The notes: generated by a model from the sequence alone, not told the origin. Positions 34,864-47,065 are shown, counted from the first letter of the stretch. The stretch is 64,000 nt of DNA from Camellia lanceoleosa (GCA_025200525.1 CM045770.1:130414200-130478199), one strand, 5' to 3'. A program made the numbers and translations.

Positions 34864-36774
34864 CATCCCTGGACTTCTCTTTTGCTGCAACAGAGAGCAA
34901 ACAGAGGCATGGCAATGTATTTTCAAGGAATGTGTGTACTGTTGCCTTCCTTATCATTACGCAAAGTCAAAGGAAGGTAACTCTTGGCGTTCGAGCCATC
35001 AACCAAGCATTTTTAATGCATGATGGCTAGAAAACCAAGCCTGTACAAGCTTAATGAATGCACAAACAAGACTCAAAGAACCACCATCCTATCATGTATC
35101 ATCAAGGGTGATGGTGACCAAGAAACGTGGCACGTTTCATCACTTTAAGTATGAAACGTCCCATTTTTCTCATGTTCGGATTAACGTCTGAACTAAACAC
35201 ATGCAATGCAACTGAAGATGCTTAATCTTGCCTTTTTTACTTTGTTCATTTTGTTTACACATTTTAGATTACCAATTCATTTTTTAATCGATTAGTCCAA
35301 AAAGTGAATGTCCTCTAATTGAAAGTAGGCTTAACCCACAAGTACCTTGAGCATGAAAGAGGCTTCATGCTGTTGGTAATGAACTCCCGAAAGAATTAAA
35401 CCATTAGGCATGAGGGTCTCGATTCCACACTCAAGCCAACAAGGGATTCAAAACCACTTTCAACATGAATGAAAGGGTGAAACAAAGAAGTATGTGACAG
35501 AGCTTATGATGCTGAAATGACATGAAAAATGACACTACAACATGCAAGCAACTCAAGCAAATCAAGTTTGAAAGCCTAAAACACCAAACTAGTGAAGCAA
35601 TTTGCACTACAGCTATGCAGTACAAAGCTCAAAAGGTACAAACACTTCAAAACAGTCCTAAAACAGCCTAAAAGAGGTCTTGAAACATGTTTGAAGTAAA
35701 TCAAAAATGGCAAGAACAAGAGGCCAAAACAAAGCACAAGCTAGACCCTTAAGCACAATTGCACTACAAGCATACAAAGCAAGCCTCGAAGGGCTAAACT
35801 AGCCCAAAACAGAGCTAAGACCAGTCAAAATAATGGCAAAAACATGCTGAGATTGGTGTACAAAGTGTTAGAAAAACATGCTCACATGTTAGCTTGCAAA
35901 TGGGACTCGTGAGCAACTCTCAAAAAGCAATGAAAGAGTGAAGCAAGTGAGCATGTGACATAGTTATATATGCTAAAATTACATGTAAAAATAGACACTG
36001 TAACATGCAACCATCTCAAGCAAATCACGTTTGAAGGCTTAAAACACTAAAATAGTTAAGCCGTTTGCACTGCAGCTATGTAAAACAAGACTCCTATGAC
36101 CAAAGTCGACCAAAACAGAGCTATAACAGTCCAAAATAAAGCCTAAAACATGCTTGAATTAAGCTAGGTTAAGCCACAAGAACATGCTACCATGTGATGC
36201 TAACTAGGCATGCAAGTGAGACACAAGGAGGGGAGGCTAACCCTTCCTATTTTGGACTTCAAAACATGCTTTCCATCGCTGAAATAACTCTGAATTTCAG
36301 TGGTTTAAAGGCCCAAAATTTTTGATTTAAAAGCCTTGAAAGATGGCACAAAAACTCACACAAATAGGCAACAAGCAATGTTAACTACCCCTTTACACAA
36401 AGTAACCTCAAGCCATCATGTTAAGGCTAAAAAATCAGAGTTTTTTGTAGTTGAAAACTAGGCCAAAAACAGTACAAAAGGATAGCAAAGCAAGTGATTA
36501 AAGCAAACTCAAGTGAGGTAAGTCCTTTACCTTTGAAGCATAGCACAAATCAGCCACTAATTCAAGCTCAAATCCTCTTTCAAGACTAAAATAAAGCTCT
36601 AAGAAACCTTAACTCCAAGGGGATGGTGTTTGGTCAAGGTTTGATGCACAAAAGTGTAGAGAAACCTAGCTTTAAGGCACAAATCAAGAGAAGAGAGTGA
36701 GAGAATTCTAGAGAGAGAATGAGAGAAATTTGATCCAAATTTTTCTAACCCCTCCAAATGGGGGAAAGCATCCC

Positions 36775-36784
36775 CTATATATAG
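36775..36784 (-). promoter_or_regulatory. TATA box of element B LTR
   Basis: CTATATATAG is followed on the - strand by GGGGATG and a CT/GA-rich stretch. It is in the same position as 10482 in A and 59098 in D. The dyad cluster 36896-37030 lies about 110 bp upstream. Confidence 0.5.
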
Positions 36785-36895
36785 AAAATCAAGCTTAGAG
36801 CTTGTATTCATCCCTCTATACACATGTATAGAGATGGACTTCAGTGAGCAACAGCTGGCACAGCTGGCAAACAAATATCTGAAAAAGGGAACAAA

Positions 36896-37030
36896 TGGCC
36901 ATTGGCCACTTTAAGTGGTCGTCGGCCACTCTAAGTAGCCGACCGGCCACTTCAACTAGCGGATCGGCTACTCAAGTGGTCAACAAGAAAAAAAAAGTGG
37001 CTGACAAGGCCAAAAAGTGGCCGACAAGGC
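36896..37030 (-). promoter_or_regulatory. Dyad cluster, promoter-proximal LTR site (element B)
   Basis: This contains GGCCATTGGCCAC, GTCGTCGGCCAC, GTAGCCGACCGGCCAC and weaker copies, 110 bp before the TATA box in transcription order. Confidence 0.55.
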
Positions 37031-37228
37031 CCCTCCCCCTTCCAGGCAAGAGGCAACAAGGTTTGGCCCAAAAAAACAAACACAAAACAAAAAGGGTTTA
37101 GAGGCTCAAAGACAAGGCGTTCCACCGAGAACTTCGGGTGCTCAAAACAAGCACAAACAAACACAATCATCGAGTGCACAAATGATGACATCCAAGTCTT
37201 GAGGTCGTTCAAAAATGGGGTGTTTACA

Positions 37229-37742
37229 AACCCTACCCCATCATAGGGGTGTTTTGGCTCTCACTTGCTTGATACGTGCTTTTAGAGAGTGAAACTCTAC
37301 AGGAACATGTGTATCAGTTGCAAGTCTGGGTATCAGTCTTTGGGGGCAGAAATCAATGTTTGAGTACAATTCTCCAACTTATGATCGCAACTCCGTGTTG
37401 TCTATGTCTGAGCCGAGGTGTTGTGCAGTTTCTGATTTTTGTTTTCTTTATTACATTATTTCTTTTGCAAGGTAGTTTTTCACTATTGCTTCAAATGATT
37501 CTATTACCCCCCAAGCACGCTGGACCCGAGTGAGAAGGATTTAAAGATCCAGGGATCTTGTCAGGGGACAGCTAGTGTTTGTTTCACTCCCCCCGGTTAC
37601 CAGGCAGATGAGGATCAGGCAGAGTTCACCGATCCAATAATCAGCTTTTGTTTCGATTGTAGCCAGTCAAGTCCAGTCTTCTAGTTCTACTCCAGAAAGA
37701 GAGTGTTCACCAGTTCTGATATCTCAACATCCTCCAATCAGC
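37229..37742 (+). other. Leader remnant of element C
   Basis: It has leader sequence shared with A, D and B, without a gene. The end near 37690-37742 leads into the gag start. Confidence 0.6.
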
Positions 37743-39078
37743 ATGGAAGATATGCTTCGCCAGCTCCAGCAAACTATTGAGGCTATGCAGCTAGATGCTG
37801 CCTGCCAGGCTGAGGTCACAGCCTGCCAAACTGAGGTTATAGCCCGCCAAGCTGAAATGATAGATAGGCTTCAGTAGCAGCAACCGCAACCAGCAGTAGC
37901 TTCTGCATCCCATACACCCCCAGCGGGTACTCCGGCGCCCGGGGTCACCATTAATGTCTAGGAAAATACAGGCATTCTGGCAGAGTGAATCCCACCTCAG
38001 ACCTCCAAGGCACCAGTTTATCAAATGGAGGCATCGTTTGAGTTTGAGGTCGATCTTACGGCACTGAAAGTGAGCAAGCTGGAAAAGCTTTTTAAACGGG
38101 CTTAGGGCGTGAATTCAATCCCTGATATAGAGGATGGCTATACAGATTCTACAGTGACTCTACCGGACAGATTTAAGATGCCGCACATAGACCGGTTTAA
38201 TGGCTCCGGAGATCCCATGGTCCATCTGCGGCTATTCTCTGATGTCCTTCGACTAATGGGTCTCCCTAGACTACAGAAGTTGTCATTTTTTGGCCAGACC
38301 CTGTTTGGAATAGCGGCCATTTAGTATGCCAAACTTCAGGACTCTGTGAAGAGAAGTTTAGAGGAAATGGCCAAGGCCTTCATAGCGTAATACTCCTATA
38401 ATACTCAGATCGAGATCACTACTCGTGATCTCAAAGCAATTCGCCAAGAGCCAAAGTAGGGCTTCTTCAATTTTGTGACTCGGTGGACGGCTAAGGCCTC
38501 TATGATGACCATCCGATCAGCTGAAAAGGACCAGATCAGAATGGTGGTCCGTAACTTGTAAACAAAAATGTTGCAGAAGATGATAGTCTTGCCTTTGTCT
38601 ACATTTGCTAAGCTCCATGAAGTTGGGGTTCAAATTGAGGATGCGATGAAGTAAGGGCTAATAAATAGTGAGAAGGAGCAGCCCAAGAGGTCCTTTACAC
38701 CTAGCTCTAACGCAACCGCGAGTGGCAGCATCTCTGCGCCGCCTTCAAATGTTAATACGGTCACCACCACACCTAAGACTGCCAACCCTTTTGCCGGTAC
38801 ATCCAACACAACTTCACAAACCTCAAGCCATTAGGCTCGAGGACAGAGGGTTTTCATCTCGCTATACATGTTCTGTCCAAAGCCCTGGGGGTCCTGATCA
38901 AAAAAGGGCATCTCAAGTCGTTAGAACAATGCCCACTGCCTGATCCTCTCCCCCCAAGACATAACCCAGCCAAATACTGTGCCTTTCACCAACAACATGG
39001 TCATGACACTGATCTGTGCTTTAGGTTGCGTCATGAGATTCAAGATCTCATTGACAACAAAGTGATAGCCCCTCCCTA
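37743..39078 (+). pseudogene. gag: gag of element C
   Basis: ATG at 37743 opens MEDMLRQLQQTIEAMQ, a heptad-like stretch with repeated CQAEV/RQAEM words that could form a coiled coil. At 38150-38560 lies the gag core typical of retrotransposon gag domains: PDRFKMPHIDRFNGSGDP, YAKLQDSVKRSLEEMAKAF and GFFNFVTRW. The knuckle near 38970-39010 is C-x2-H-x4-H-x4-C (CAFHQQHGHDTDLC), with His where retroviral knuckles have the second Cys. At least eight stops, mainly TAG/TGA at former Trp, Gln or Arg codons, plus a frameshift near 38830-38950, inactivate it. Confidence 0.8.
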
Positions 39079-40178
39079 GAAGCTAAATGTCACTACAAAT
39101 CCTTTCCCACCATATAACCAAGTCCCTCCACCTCGGCATATAAACCTCATCAAAACACTAGCCGTCTCCTATGACCTCAGTATATACATCACTCCCTCCC
39201 ACCTACCTAAGCCAGCATTGTTCATCCCTGATAGCACACACTTGTGCGTGATGAACACGTCCACATTCCAAACCGCACCTATGGTGGTGACAGTGGCAGA
39301 GGAAGAGAGGTTGGCCCTAGTGGAAAGTGTTAGTCCATTGCCCAAGGGTTCTGAGGACTTATCTGAAGAGGTGTGCAACCCATGCTGCTACATTTTTCCA
39401 ATCAATCAGGTCAAGCCGGAAGTGGTATTGCCAGTGGGGATGGAGATCAATGTGGTTCGAAAAGATGGACCAAACCAGTGATTAGATGATCTAGCCGACC
39501 CAGAGGAAGATATAAAAAAATTGTAATTATTTGATGAGCAAGATCAAGGAGACGTGCATATTGACTGGTTCAATCTGAACAGATCAACAAACAATTCTGG
39601 GTGGCTGAGTGATGAACCTGATATAGGGAAGGAAACTGAACTGAAGCTGGAGGAGCAGAAAGTGGGAACCGTTGCAATGGCCAGAATGGTCAATGAAGAG
39701 GGTAAATTACCGGAGAGCACCAGTACTAAGAATTTCGCTCAAGAAATGGGCACCGTATGCATTGTGGATACTGAACAGGAGGCCGCACTGAAGTGGTTCG
39801 GACAAGAAAAGGATCAAGGCAAGCGAGAAGCTGGAACAACTCAACTCCCTCTGGGGAACACTTCTGATGAGGTGATGATTAAAATGGAACCGGACAATAG
39901 TTTGTCGATCGCTGAGGGAATATAGTGGGAAGATGATGATTTGCATCTTGCCCATACTGATGAGGATTGGGGCGAAGGCCTTCCTGACAACACTTGGTAT
40001 GTGGAAAAAGTTGACCACATAACAAGAAGTGGTCGGTATTTCAAACCACCACATCTGGACCTACCCGAAGCATCTGGGAAGGTTAAGGAAACATAGAAAC
40101 ATAAGGAAAAAATATTTGGAGGAAGAAGTCATCTTGAATTAGTTAAAGAAGATCCAGGCTGACATTTCTATTTGGGGA
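39079..40178 (+). pseudogene. gag-PR spacer of element C
   Basis: The frame pieces 39218-39481 and 39554-39925 are acidic and lack a known domain. Landmarks are SIYITPSHLPKPALF, a VKPEVVLPVGMEINVV segment, DWFNLNR, and RSGRYFKPPHLDLPEASG just before PR. Segments equivalent to the last ones flank the solo LTR in B, which shows where that LTR landed. Stops at about 39481 and 39925 break it. Confidence 0.6.
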
Positions 40179-40634
40179 TTGCTTATGGCTTCGCAAGTAC
40201 ACAAACAAGTTGTACTGCCGATAATGGATAAAGCCAAGTTGTCCATTGAGACTACCCCAGAAAAACTAGTGGGATTAGTCTTCCTGGAAGGCGCTATGCC
40301 AACTTTGACCTTTTTAGATAAGGAATTTCCACCAGAAGGCTTTACGCACAACAAGCCTCTATACATATCAGTAGAGTGTGGAGAAAAGTGGATACCGCTA
40401 GTACTGGTCGACATTAGGTCAGCAATTAATGTCTGTCCTTGCCGCACAGCTTATGCTATTGGCTTGAAACTGGCAGATTTTGTACCTACGGCCCAAGTGA
40501 TTCGGGCGTACAACAACACTAGCAGAGAAGTGATGGGGACAGTGCAGATTAAAGTACAAGTTGGACCGGCTCAACAGGATATCGAGTTTCACATCCTGGA
40601 AGTTCCAGCCACTTTCAACCTACTGCTTGGGTGA
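40179..40634 (+). pseudogene. pol: Aspartic protease of element C, catalytic motif lost
   Basis: The 151-codon open frame aligns throughout with B's protease. The catalytic D-T-G is D-I-R (LVDIRSAINVC near 40408), a change explained by two transitions in each of two neighbouring codons at most. The end FNLLLG is followed by TGA where B has Trp. The enzyme is therefore dead in two ways, although the frame looks long. Confidence 0.8.
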
Positions 40635-41213
40635 CCTTGACTGCATCAAGTAAAAGTTGTTTCTTCCACCCTCCACCAGATGCTAAAGTACCCCCATGGA
40701 AAAGGGGTGGCCATTGTGTTCAGGAACTCATCCATTCATCCTCCACCAGAGATCACTACACCTGTGCTAGAAATTATGCACAACGAAGAAGATGTTTTCC
40801 TTTCTGGGTTTACCTTGGTTGAGGCCCGGGTAGTGCAAAGTATCTTGGCTGTTGATGAGGGCTTGTATGTCAGTGCCCAATCTGTATACCTCATGAACAA
40901 GTTACAATATATGCTCGGAATAGGATTAGGAAGAAGTGACCAGAAGGGCATTACTGCGTTGGTTGATGTGCCACATAACCCACATGCCTTTGGTCTCGGC
41001 TATACGCCCACCAAAGAGGACTAGGTGAGGAACAGGAAAGAAATGGTCAGAAGAGCCAGAGCAAAGCAATCTGGGAAGAGGTATGAACTGGTGCATCGAC
41101 CAATCCGGGGAACCCCGAATGGTCATTTTGTACGAGAGGGAGAAGACTTCCCATTATGTGGTTTCCCCGAACCCTAGATCAACTCTGAGAAACAGCGGGT
41201 CCCAGGTTTTGAG
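40635..41213 (+). pseudogene. pol: PR-RT linker of element C, first part
   Basis: The frame continues after the TGA: LHQVKVV, EITTPVLEIMHNEEDVF, GLGYTPTKED (TAG where B has Trp) and GFPEP before the long open frame. The GLGYTPTKED and GFPEP words are shared with B. No known domain is evident; the Gly-rich word recalls a G-patch only loosely. Confidence 0.6.
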
Positions 41214-42956
41214 ATGTTCTTTGACTTGCAGCTGCAAGAGAGTGACACAGAGGAACCGACTGAACTAACTGCTGAAGCTCCACGGAGCACAAAAAGTGAT
41301 TCCAACAGCGATCAACTCAAGATAGAAGCAGCACTGGCATGTCTCCTTTCGGATCCTCAGATTAAGTCAGAGAGCTTAAGGGATGACCTAACCGTTTCCA
41401 TGATCGGAGACCAATCAGGTTCGAACCATTCCATCGGAATTTTGGATGCATCTGACACACCATCCCTCATTTGGCAATTCAAGGAGGGCTACCTATCCAC
41501 CAGTTCTGAGTCGAGTAATGAGCCAGAATCTAATTCCACAAAGTCTGTGGAGTCGGAATCAAATTCCAGTTCTTCTAAGTCAGAGTCCAGTATTCCTGGG
41601 GGTGATAACCCAGATGCCAAGGTTTTGTCCAGCTCGTCTTTTTCCTTTTCTTTTGAGTCAGTTGTATCCGAGGATTTGGATGAGCTGGACCTTTTGAATG
41701 TGAATGATGTTGCAGTTTCTGAGTACTTCTCTGTGCCTCTTATTTATTGCATTGATTATGATTTTCAAAATTTTGATGAAAACGATGAGGAAGGAATTCC
41801 TTTGGTTTTGAAACATTTGATTAATCGCGAGGAGGAGAGGTTTGTAAAACCCCTTGTTGATGAAATCATTACAAGTAATGTGGGTACTGAGAAGGATCCG
41901 CGTCTAGTCCAGATCGGGTCGGCGTTGTCTTCGGAGGAGCGTGAGCACTTAGTCACTTTATTAAAAGATTTCAAAGATGTTTTTGCGTGGTCTTACGAAC
42001 ACATGCTTGGAATCGATCCTGAGATTGTACAGCATTGGATCCCTCTTGACCCCGAGGCCCGACCCATCAAACAGAAGCTATGGAGAATACACCCGGATTG
42101 GACTTTGAAGATTAAGGAAGAGGTCACCAAGCAGATAGACGCAGGGTTCTTGTTAGTAGCTGAGTATCCAACTTTGTTGGCCAACATTGTTCCAGTACTG
42201 AAGAAAGATGGTAGAATTCGGGTATGTGTGGATTTCAGGGATCTGAACAGAGCCAGTCCAAAGGACGACTTTTCTCTACCGCACATCGATGAATTGGTAG
42301 ACTTTACCACAGGCCATGCGTTGCTCTCCTTCATGGACGGATTTTTCCAGTATAACCAGATTTTGATAGCACCCGAAGACAGGGAGAAAATCGCATTCAC
42401 TACACCGTGGGGAACCTACTGCTACAGAGTGATGCCGTTTGGGCTGAAGAACACCGGGGCTACTTATCAATGAGTTGCAACTACAATTATGCATGACATG
42501 ATCTATAAAGAGGTTGAGGTGTACGTGGACGACATGATTGTCAAGTCTAAAGAAAGAGAGGGCCACTACACTGCCTTGAAGAAGTTCTTTCAATGGATCA
42601 GAAAATACAAATTGAGGTTGAACCCACAGAAGTGTACATTTGGTGTGAGAGTATGGAAAATGCTGGGTTTCTTGATTACACAGAGGGGCATTGAGATTGA
42701 TCCTTCAAAAATTAGGGCCATCTTCGAAATGTCACTACCAAGAACTGAAAATAAGGTGCGAGGTTTTCTGGGTAAAGTGCAATTCATAAGATGGTTTATT
42801 GTAAAATTAACCTTGACTTGTGAACCACTTTTTGGTCTCCTGAAAAAAAGACAGATGTTCCAATGGGATCACCGATGTCAGTTCGCTTTTGAAAAGATCA
42901 AGAAGTATCTTCAGAATCCACCTGTATTATTGCCGCCAGAGTCGAGAAGCCATTGA
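41214..42956 (+). pseudogene. pol: Acidic linker and reverse transcriptase of element C
   Basis: The 419-codon frame 41214-42473 is the longest in the window. Residues 90-150 are a Ser/Glu/Asp-rich low-complexity stretch (STSSESSNEPESNS, SFSFSFESV). RT follows: LLKDFKDVFAWSYEHMLGI, RPIKQKLWRIHPDW, RVCVDFRDLNRASPKDDF, LLSFMDGFFQYN, YCYRVMPFGLKN. A TGA at 42471 (Arg in B) interrupts. It resumes with VYVDDMIVKSK (catalytic Asp pair near 42520) and LGFLITQRGIEIDPSK up to LPPESRSH, where the frame shifts. Catalytic Asp residues are all present. Of the two RTs in the window this is the more open. Confidence 0.85.
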
Positions 42957-43762
42957 TTTTGTACCTATCAGTAATGGATACAACGATGGGATACATGCTT
43001 GCTCAAGAATCTGAGGATAGGGTGTAGAAAGCCATCTATTACCTGAGTAAAAAGATGTTGGATTACGAGACCCATTACACCCTGCTGGAGAAGGCTTGCT
43101 TGGCCTTGGTATGGGCTACCAGGAAGTTGAGGCACTACTTATTAGCTCACTCAGTAATTCTGGTTTTGAGATTAGATCCCATCAAATATCCCTTTGAGAA
43201 ACCAGCGCTAACGGGTAGGCTAGCCTGTTGGTTGCTTCTTCTCTCTGAATTTGATTTGAAGTATATTACTCACAAGTCTATCAAAGGGAGAGCAGTAGCA
43301 GAGTTCCTGGCGGATCATCCAGTGGAAGGGGACGAAGCGGTAGAATACTTGTTCCCAGATGAGGCTATTCTGCAAGTCAAGGAAGAGATTTGGACAATGT
43401 ACTTTGACAGAACGTCTAATCAGTACGGGTATGGGATAGATGTGTTGCTAATAGCACTCGACAATTCTCACATACCCTTAGCCTTTAAACTCCGTTTCAA
43501 GATATCCAACAACGAAGCAAAATATGAGGCGTGTATCGCTGGTTTGAAAGCCGCCCTAAAACTATGGGCAAAAAGGTTTGACGTCATCGGGGACTCGAAC
43601 TTAGTTGTGTCTCAAGCAAAAGGAGACTGGAAGGTCAAAGAAGAAAAGATGAAGATCTATCACCAAACTCTGGATGTTCTGATTCCCAAGTTTGAGAAGT
43701 TGACCTTCACTCATCTACTAAGAGAGAACAACAGGTTCGCTGATGCCTTATCAACTCTATGA
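42957..43762 (+). pseudogene. pol: RNase H and second RNase H of element C
   Basis: The RT-linked RNase H starts in a shifted frame (LYLSVMDTTMGYMLAQES), has TAG at about 43026, and continues AIYYLSKKMLDYE to LRHYL. The second domain (about 43380-43762) has WTMYFDRTSNQ (Gly to Arg beside the first Asp), NNEAKYEACIAGLKA (catalytic Glu changed to Lys in EAKYE) and GDSNLVV. It ends with the intact NNRFADALSTL, then TGA. B has AEYE at the Glu and ANSL at the last Asp, so the two copies lost different active-site residues. Confidence 0.8.
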
Positions 43763-45099
43763 TGTCCGGATACGTCCGATCATTATTAAGCAGAGATATG
43801 CGCCAACCTATGAGACCATAGTCGCCATAGATGAAGTTCAAGATCAAAACCCCTGGTATTATGATTTCTAGAACTTCTTGGAAAAGGAGGTCTATCCACC
43901 GGAGGCGAATGCCAAAGATAAAAGGGCAATACAGCGAATGGCTGCTCAGTTTATCATCTGTGGGGGTAAACTGTATAAGAGGGCTCATCTAGGAATGCAC
44001 AAGTTATGCGTCAATGCAGAAGAGTCAAAGCGCCTAATGGAGGCTATCCATGGAGGAGAGTACAGAGCGTTCATGAGCAGAGTAATGCTAGCCCAGAAGA
44101 TTCTCAGGCAGGGTTACTACTGGTCTACCATGGAGGAGGATTGTATCAATTTTGTTCGGCAATACCACAAATGCCAAATCCATGTCAATCGCATGAATAT
44201 TCCGCTGTCGAAGCTATACAACATGACTTCACTGTGGCCCTTTTCAGTTTGGGAAATCGATGTCATTGGGGCAATTATGCTGAAAGAGTCAAATGGGCTT
44301 GAGTATATTCTGGTGGCAATTGATTATTTCACGAAGTGGGTGGAAACTCAGTCCTACACAGTGCTGAAAGCATCGCATGTGGCTAAGTTCATCCGAAACA
44401 ACATCATTTGCCAATATGGAGTCCTTAACGAGATTATTTCAGATAATGGCTCCCATTTCAAGAAATAAGTGATTGACTTGTTGGAGAAATACAACGTGAC
44501 ATTTCATAAGTCATCCACATATCGACCATAAACCAATGGAGCTGTTAAGGCCGCCAACAAGAACATCAAGCATATCTTGCAAAAAATGGTTGAGACTTAC
44601 AGGGACTGGCCAGACAAATTGCCATTTACGCTCTAGGACTATAGAACTTTGATCCAGACGTCTACAGGGGCGACTCATTATTCTCTTGTTTATGGTATGA
44701 AAGTTGTTCTGCCGATTAAAATAGAAGTTCTGTCACTGCAAGTCATGGCTGAGTGTCAGATAGTAGAGGCGGATTGGCAATAGAGCAGGTTTGAAGAACT
44801 AATGTTGTTTGAAGAGAGGAGGTTGAAGGCACTGTATCACGTTCAAGGTTATCAACGTAGGATTGCCAGAGCTTTCAACAAGAAATTTAAGTCTAGAAAT
44901 CTTAAGGAAGGGGATTTGGTGCTGAAAGACAACCGAGGTCTCATCCATGACCCTAGGGGCAAGTTCAGACCCAATTGGACTGGTCCTTATATCATTAAAA
45001 CTATCTAGTCAGGTGGAGCCGTTATTCTTATGGACCTGGATGGCCTAGAATTTTTCCAACCAATCAACATGGACAAGTCAAAGAAATATTACCCCTGAG
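43763..45099 (+). pseudogene. pol: Integrase of element C
   Basis: The open frame 43878-44468 holds the zinc-binding part (one Cys is Tyr in RQYHKCQ), WEIDVIGA (first Asp) and ISDNGSHFKK (second Asp), then TAA. The frame continues after it with VIDLLEKYNVTFHKSS and NGAVKAANKNIKHIL, where the third catalytic residue Glu is Lys. The tail is MLFEERRLKALYHVQGYQ (44802-45008) with LKDNRGLIHDPRGKFRPNW, ending MDKSKKYYP near 45099. The same tail ends the collapsed pol of A and D. Confidence 0.8.
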
Positions 45100-45773
45100 A
45101 GGCTTACTAGGCCAAAAACCCAGAAGGGCAACCTAGGCAAAAGTTAGAGTACAAGAAATTAGAAATAAATAAAAATTGAGCTCGCAAGGTTGAAAACCCA
45201 GAAGGGTAGCCTTGGCAAAAGTTAGAGCTCAAAATGAGAGAGTTAATACCCGAGTGAACCCGAACCGAACTACATAAGGCTTGATTCCCATCTTTGGGAT
45301 ACTTAGGCAATTTCATCTCGAAATTCGGCCATGAACACCTCCAAATCAACTGTCATGTCCATGCGTTGATTAGGTCATTTTTGTTCGTTCTATATATGAA
45401 AGTTCGATTGTGATCCTTACTCCGAGAGAAGAGTTGGTTACAGTGCTGAGCAGTGCTATTCAGTCAAGGGGCAATTTGTGATCTTCGGATTCGGGGTTGT
45501 ACATCTGGAGGATAGATTTCGTGTGTGTCAAGCTGTGATTCTTATCGAAAATGGTTTTGAAAGGTTTTAATAAAAGTTAACTTTGTTCAAATTAATCTTT
45601 TCACAACTTAGACCATTTTTAAACCAAAAGGAAAACTTTCATTGCTCACAACTTTAATTTTGTTGATTTCAATACAAAGTTCCCCAACTCTCGATACAAA
45701 TCAAAGTTGTTTTTATTACATTCATAAAACTTGAAAAGTAAGATCAAAGCAATAAACTAGGGGCATAGATGAG
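45100..45773 (+). other. Spacer between integrase and asA in element C
   Basis: It has the 'aaaacccagaagggcaac' block twice (45116, 45197) and the 'cttgattcccatctttgggatac' block (45279) shared with A, B and D. The rest is A/T-rich with no gene. Confidence 0.6.
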
Positions 45774-47065
45774 TCAAGTGCTCCTGTGCCCCCCGCTTGT
45801 GCTTGTGGAAGCTTTTGATACTAGAGTGGGCCTAGATTGTGTCTCATCTTCGAGCCAAGTTAGGCACTTGCTAGAAAGGGCGCAACTGAAACTCGGGACA
45901 GGGGCCAAAGCTCTCTCATCCTCCAAGCAATGAGGTATCGAGCCAATTGTGAACCACAAATGGGGAATGAAACTGGGTACTCTACCCCCTCTTTTAGGCA
46001 AGTCCGATCATGTCCAAACTAACGCCTGAATCGGAACAGAAAGTAGAATACACCGTTTGTAAGGCCGATCAGCTGAATACCAGGTTGCCGAGCCATGCTG
46101 TAGTTCATCTCGAGCAAATCAAACCAGGGGCAACACTAAGCAATGTCAGCAGCAGACTTGTTGCACATCCAATGGCACCACCACCATTTGTTCGGGAAGT
46201 CAACTAGCTGTTGGCGAAAGAAATAGCCCCGTACTGAATATGTAAGGCAAGTATCCACTACTTTCAACCTGTCCATGATCCATATCTAGGGAAGGATGAA
46301 AGAAAAGAGAGATTAAAGAATAGAGAGGTGTGCGTTGAAAGAAGAATGAGGAAAGGGCTTTGAGAGAAAAAAAAAATAGAGCATGAGTGCCGAAAGATGT
46401 AAGAAATACATGTAAGAAAGGATGTGAAACATTACCTGAAGAAGTAGTGGACTCCCTGCAAATTTGGTGGTCTCCTGCCAGTGGAAGGCATCCAACCCCA
46501 TCAAAGTCTCGGCTAATGTCAAGCCAATACAACTCTTGCCCTCTTTCAGGCCTTGTGCCACTTCAACTAGCTGAATGCTAAACCCTTCGAAACTAGGGGC
46601 AAGAAGAAAGTGTGCTAGCATGCACAAACAAAGGGCATGTTGCCAAAAAACTCGCCAAGAAATATTGCCTCAGTCACCAATTTCAGAAAATTGATAGATT
46701 AGGCTAGGAATGTCCAGCTTCCCGTTGTGAACAAAGGATCAGGCCTCATGAAAAGTAAGCCCACACATCTGTCCTAAAGCTTGGATGTGGCCAAAACGGG
46801 ACTGAGGCAAGATTTCCTCATCGCTTTGGGACTCCATTAGCACTTGAAATTCTTCGATCATCAGGCATATCTCCTGTCCCCCGAAATTAACGGCGTGCGT
46901 AATCAGGTTCCAACATCTAGCCACGACATGTAGGAACAGAAAACAAAGCAGAGAACGACTCAGCGGGAATAGTGCATTTAGACCAAAACCCTGAAAATTC
47001 AGCTTTTTCAAGCCATCCAAAGTTGCAATCCAATTTGAGAGTTTTTGGGCAAGAAATGGCTCCAT
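45774..47065 (-). pseudogene. asA of element C: antisense two-exon gene, DUF7745/PMD-like
   Basis: Start ATG at 47065 (MEPFLAQKLSNWIATLDG). Exon 1 47065-46436, intron 46435-46286 (150 bp, CAG/GTAATG donor, CCCTAG acceptor), exon 2 46285-45774. The start of exon 1 is open for over 100 codons (KLNFQGFGLNALFPLSRS, NFGGQEICLMIEEFQVLMESQSDEEILPQSRFGHI). The end of exon 2 is open (LEDERALAPVPSFSCALSSKC). Stops and a frameshift lie between. B's copy has its own different stops, so the ancestral gene was open. The C-terminal tail STSTSGG is Ser/Thr-rich. The function is unknown; the protein has no membrane segment or signal peptide that I can see. Confidence 0.6.

Larger units (their letters stand above)
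14061..37228 (-). mobile_element. Element B: giant Tat/Ogre-like LTR retrotransposon with two antisense genes
   Basis: On the - strand the order is 5' LTR (37228-33278), primer binding site (33272-33256), leader, gag (from 32313), a nested solo LTR, protease, linker, RT, RNase H, second RNase H and integrase (to about 22187). Then come two genes on the opposite strand (20215-21501 and 16485-19483), tandem repeats, polypurine tract and the first 37 bp of the 3' LTR (14097-14061). Two RNase H domains and an Arg-type primer site point to the Tat clade (Ogre group) of Ty3/gypsy. All domains are broken by stops or small indels, so B is an inactive copy. It is inserted into the leader of C; the bases right of it (AACCC) should be one target-duplication half. 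Confidence 0.85.
33278..37228 (-). repeat. 5' LTR of element B (3.95 kb)
   Basis: On the - strand it starts TGTAAACACCCCATTTTTGA at 37228 and ends just before the GTTTC spacer and primer site. It aligns along its length with A's LTRs, including dyad clusters, TATA box and hairpins. The Lys-rich + strand frames near 36895-37200 are chance frames. Confidence 0.85.

Noticed and set aside
36895..37202. Lys-rich + strand frames in B's LTR
   Set aside because: They fall over the dyad cluster and LTR start and are not conserved in other LTRs.
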